Positions 6,250 through 7,826 of a stretch of DNA of 7,826 bases are shown in pieces. This stretch comes from Mollicutes bacterium (GTDB lineage: Bacteria; Bacillota_I; Bacilli_A; Izemoplasmatales; Izemoplasmataceae). Numbering within the stretch: the first letter of the stretch is position 1; every line of letters starts with the position of its first letter. The position numbers and the translations under genes were made by a program. The stretch spans positions 1 through 7,826 of the forward strand of contig PUKL01000010.1 of assembly GCA_003552275.1 (NCBI GenBank), in the 5' to 3' direction. A model generated the notes under the pieces. It searched no databases, was not told the DNA's origin, and saw only the letters and a list, made by a program, of their open reading frames with translations.

Positions 6250-6954
6250 TCACGCGAGCCTCAAAGCGATCTCCATCATCTTGGTGAAGGATTTCTGGCG
6301 CTCTTCGGGGCTCGTGGCCTCCTTGGTGACGAGCGAATCCGAGACCGTGAGAATCGCGGCGGCGCGCTTGCCCGTCATGCGGGCGTTGTGGAAGAGGGCG
6401 AAGGCCTCCATCTCGACGGCGATGGCGCCTTTCTCGTCGTGGATCCGCTTGTAGTCGTCGAAATTCTCGCGATAGAAGACGTCCGTAGAATGGATGACTC
6501 CCTTCCGCAAGGGGATGGACTGCTCTTCGGCGATGGCCTCGATCCGTTCGTTCAATTCGCGGTCGGTGTAGGTGTAGTCTCCTTCATGACCGCCTTGCAC
6601 GTTGGCATAGGTCGATTCGCTGTAGGCCTTTTCGGTGAGGAGCACGTCATAGAGGTCGATTTCGTCGGTGTAGGCCCCGCAGGAACCGATGCGGATGATG
6701 TTCTCGACATCGAAGAACTTGAAGAGTTCATAGGAATAGATGCCGATCGAGGGCATGCCCATGCCGCTGCCCATGACGCTGATCCTCTTGCCTTGGAATG
6801 TCCCCGTGTAGCCGAACATGTTGCGGACGGTGTTGAACTGTTTGACATCTTCGAGATAGGTCTCGGCCACGTGTTTCGCCCGCAAGGGGTCGCCGGGCAT
6901 GAGAACGGTCTTCGCGATGTCTTTCTTCTCTGCTTTGATGTGCGGAGTGCTCAT
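6250..6954 (-). CDS. deoD: Purine-nucleoside phosphorylase, DeoD type
   Basis: Cytosolic enzyme that splits purine (deoxy)ribonucleosides with phosphate to the free base and (deoxy)ribose 1-phosphate. The 234 residues match the hexameric DeoD type. Landmarks are the N-terminal TPHI with His5 (which reaches into the neighbouring subunit's site in E. coli), MPGDPLRAK (19-27) with phosphate-binding Arg25, NTVRNMFGYTG with Arg44 (41-51), GSGMGMPS (62-69), IRIGSCGA (87-94) with Arg88, the sugar-binding VEMEA (180-184) and the base-binding Asp206 in SDS. E. coli reads SDH at the last site. GAGGAGGT at 6961-6968 overlaps the deoC stop and is 6 bases before the ATG. Twelve bases separate it from deoC. 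With deoC it forms a nucleoside breakdown unit; deoB and a pyrimidine nucleoside phosphorylase are not in view. Confidence 0.97.
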   Translation of the reverse strand: MSTPHIKAEKKDIAKTVLMPGDPLRAKHVAETYLEDVKQFNTVRNMFGYTGTFQGKRISVMGSGMGMPSIGIYSYELFKFFDVENIIRIGSCGAYTDEIDLYDVLLTEKAYSESTYANVQGGHEGDYTYTDRELNERIEAIAEEQSIPLRKGVIHSTDVFYRENFDDYKRIHDEKGAIAVEMEAFALFHNARMTGKRAAAILTVSDSLVTKEATSPEERQKSFTKMMEIALRLA

Positions 6955-6966
6955 GGAACTACCTCC

Positions 6967-7626
6967 TCAATAATCTTCTTTCGACGTCTCGCCTTTGACA
7001 AGCTGGACGCCGCTGCTCGTTCCGATGCGGGTCGCACCCGCCGCGACCATGTTCTTGAGGTCTGCGACGGTCTTGACACCGCCGCTCGCCTTGACTTCCT
7101 TGTCGCCGGCGGCCTCTTTCATGATGCGGACATGGTCGACCTCGGCGCCGCCGGTGCCGAAACCGGTGCTCGTCTTGACGAAGTCGGCGCCGCCTTGCAC
7201 GGCCGCTTCCGCGGACTTGCGGATTTCCTCGTCCGTGAGATAGCAGGTCTCGAGGATCACTTTCAGCGTGCGGTTCTCACATTCTTCCTTGACGGCGCGG
7301 ACCTCTTTCTCGACGAGGTCGAAACGGCCCTCTTTCGCCCAGGCGATGTTTTGGACCATGTCGATTTCGTGGGCGCCGTTCTTCAGGGCGTCGCGGGTCT
7401 CGAAGACTTTCGTGTTCGTCGTCGTGGCGCCGAGGGGGAAGCCGACGACCGTGCAGACGAGCACGTCGGACTTCTTCAGACTCTCGGCGGCGTACGAAAC
7501 CCATGCGGGGTTCACACACACGCTCTTGAACTCGTGTTCGATCGCCTCTTCGAGGAGACGGTCGATCTCTTTCTTGGTGCCGAAGGGTTTCAAATAGGTG
7601 TGGTCGATCATACGGGCGATTTCCAT
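6967..7626 (-). CDS. deoC: Deoxyribose-phosphate aldolase
   Basis: Class I aldolase that cleaves 2-deoxyribose 5-phosphate into acetaldehyde and glyceraldehyde 3-phosphate, feeding deoxynucleoside sugars into glycolysis. At 219 residues it has the short Bacillus-type length. It shows IDHTYLKP (7-14), SVCVNPAWV (35-43), VVGFPLGA (60-67), Asp89 in EIDMV, LKVILETC (121-128), the Schiff-base Lys151 in FVKTSTGF (149-156), the second active-site lysine Lys179 in VKASGGV (178-184), and RIGTSSG (200-206). The protein ends in tyrosine, a conserved functional position in this family. The ATG lies inside the last codons of the upstream membrane protein gene (19-base overlap), and its AGGAGG at 7638-7643 is rather far (11 bases), which suggests translation coupled to that gene. 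Confidence 0.97.
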   Translation of the reverse strand: MEIARMIDHTYLKPFGTKKEIDRLLEEAIEHEFKSVCVNPAWVSYAAESLKKSDVLVCTVVGFPLGATTTNTKVFETRDALKNGAHEIDMVQNIAWAKEGRFDLVEKEVRAVKEECENRTLKVILETCYLTDEEIRKSAEAAVQGGADFVKTSTGFGTGGAEVDHVRIMKEAAGDKEVKASGGVKTVADLKNMVAAGATRIGTSSGVQLVKGETSKEDY

Positions 7627-7826
7627 GATTCTTCAATCCTCCTGAACAATGATAGATACAATCTGAACAACGGCCCGGCCAGCAAGACGAGAACGACGGT
7701 GCCGAAATAGAGCGAGCCGATGTGGCCCTTGAAGACTCCCGTCAAGAGCACGCCGAGCAGAGCGGGGGTCGCCTCCATGAAGAGGCGGACACGGATGAGG
7801 TTCTTGGTCTTGAACAATTTCATCAA
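7608..7826 (-). CDS. Small hydrophobic membrane protein of unknown function (5' end uncertain)
   Basis: I do not recognise the family. From the ATG at 7823 it has 71 residues: a basic N-terminus (Lys and Arg at 2-13), a first membrane helix (about 17-31), a short loop with KGHIG, a second helix (about 38-59), then a charged tail RRIEESWKSPV. The frame is open to the window edge and the codon before the ATG is TTG, so the true start may lie outside and the protein may be longer. The positive-inside rule suggests both ends face the cytoplasm. Its last 19 bases overlap deoC, whose ribosome binding site lies in its arginine codons 61-62. That conserved-looking overlap, and the sensible hydrophobic pattern, argue that it is a real gene. 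A link to nucleoside uptake is possible from position only. Confidence 0.65.
   Translation of the reverse strand: MMKLFKTKNLIRVRLFMEATPALLGVLLTGVFKGHIGSLYFGTVVLVLLAGPLFRLYLSLFRRIEESWKSPV

Noticed and set aside
792..7610. Possible use of TGA as tryptophan, given the mollicute-like gene set
   Set aside because: Reading through the TGA codons would extend DHFR, ThyA, DeoC and DeoD beyond their family ends and out of step with the next genes' ribosome binding sites. Tryptophans inside the genes are TGG.
6205..7710. 501-codon open frame on the plus strand
   Set aside because: It is antisense to deoD and deoC, both certain genes. The composition is that of a mirror frame and no motif is recognisable.

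Overview
This window reads as an ordinary chromosomal housekeeping region of a member of the Bacillota, and every gene I can support lies on the minus strand. The organism call rests on the family set: a YmfF/YmfH pair of M16 peptidase homologues, a short SsbB-like single-stranded DNA-binding protein, and thymidylate synthase and DeoC sequences close to the Bacillus/Lactobacillus type. It also rests on strong AGGAGG ribosome binding sites and sigma-A-like promoters. Base composition is clearly above 50% GC in the genes. TGA is the stop codon of all nine genes whose end is visible. Because the proteins end where their families end, TGA is read as stop here, not as tryptophan as in many mollicutes. 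A GC-richer, mollicute-related or other uncultured Bacilli lineage is possible, but the sequence alone does not settle this.

Reading in the direction of transcription (from high to low coordinates), the first cluster is a small two-helix membrane protein cut by the window edge (7826-7608), deoC (7626-6967), deoD (6954-6250), ymfF (6215-4965) and ymfH (4972-3683). These genes overlap or are separated by at most 34 bases, and I see no terminator between them, so they look like one transcription unit whose promoter lies outside the window. Directly after the ymfH stop is a good promoter (TTCACA, 17-base spacer, TATAAT) for a DUF3137 membrane protein (3616-2753), which ends at a strong intrinsic terminator (2686-2715). 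A short ssb-like gene (2569-2222) with a weaker promoter follows and ends in a palindromic terminator. Then comes a near-ideal extended -10 promoter and the three-gene unit thyA-folA-plsC (2143 to beyond base 1).

Functionally, DeoC and DeoD belong to deoxynucleoside salvage and breakdown. DeoD splits purine deoxynucleosides to deoxyribose 1-phosphate, and DeoC cleaves deoxyribose 5-phosphate. ThyA makes dTMP and oxidises the folate cofactor, and FolA reduces it again, so their translational coupling makes sense. PlsC belongs to phospholipid synthesis and has no obvious pathway link to the two genes before it. The YmfF/YmfH pair has one member with the zinc-peptidase motif and one without it. 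In Bacillus subtilis the pair neighbours ymfI, which is needed for modification of elongation factor P; here ymfI is not visible and DUF3137 follows instead.

I found no RNA gene, mobile element, CRISPR array or tandem repeat. The longest stretch without a gene is 183 bases (2570-2752), and it is explained by a terminator, a candidate promoter and a ribosome binding site. I do not see a new multi-gene system. The points most worth a second look are the composition of the deo-ymfFH-DUF3137 neighbourhood, the start-codon corrections for thyA and the DUF3137 gene, and the uniform use of TGA.
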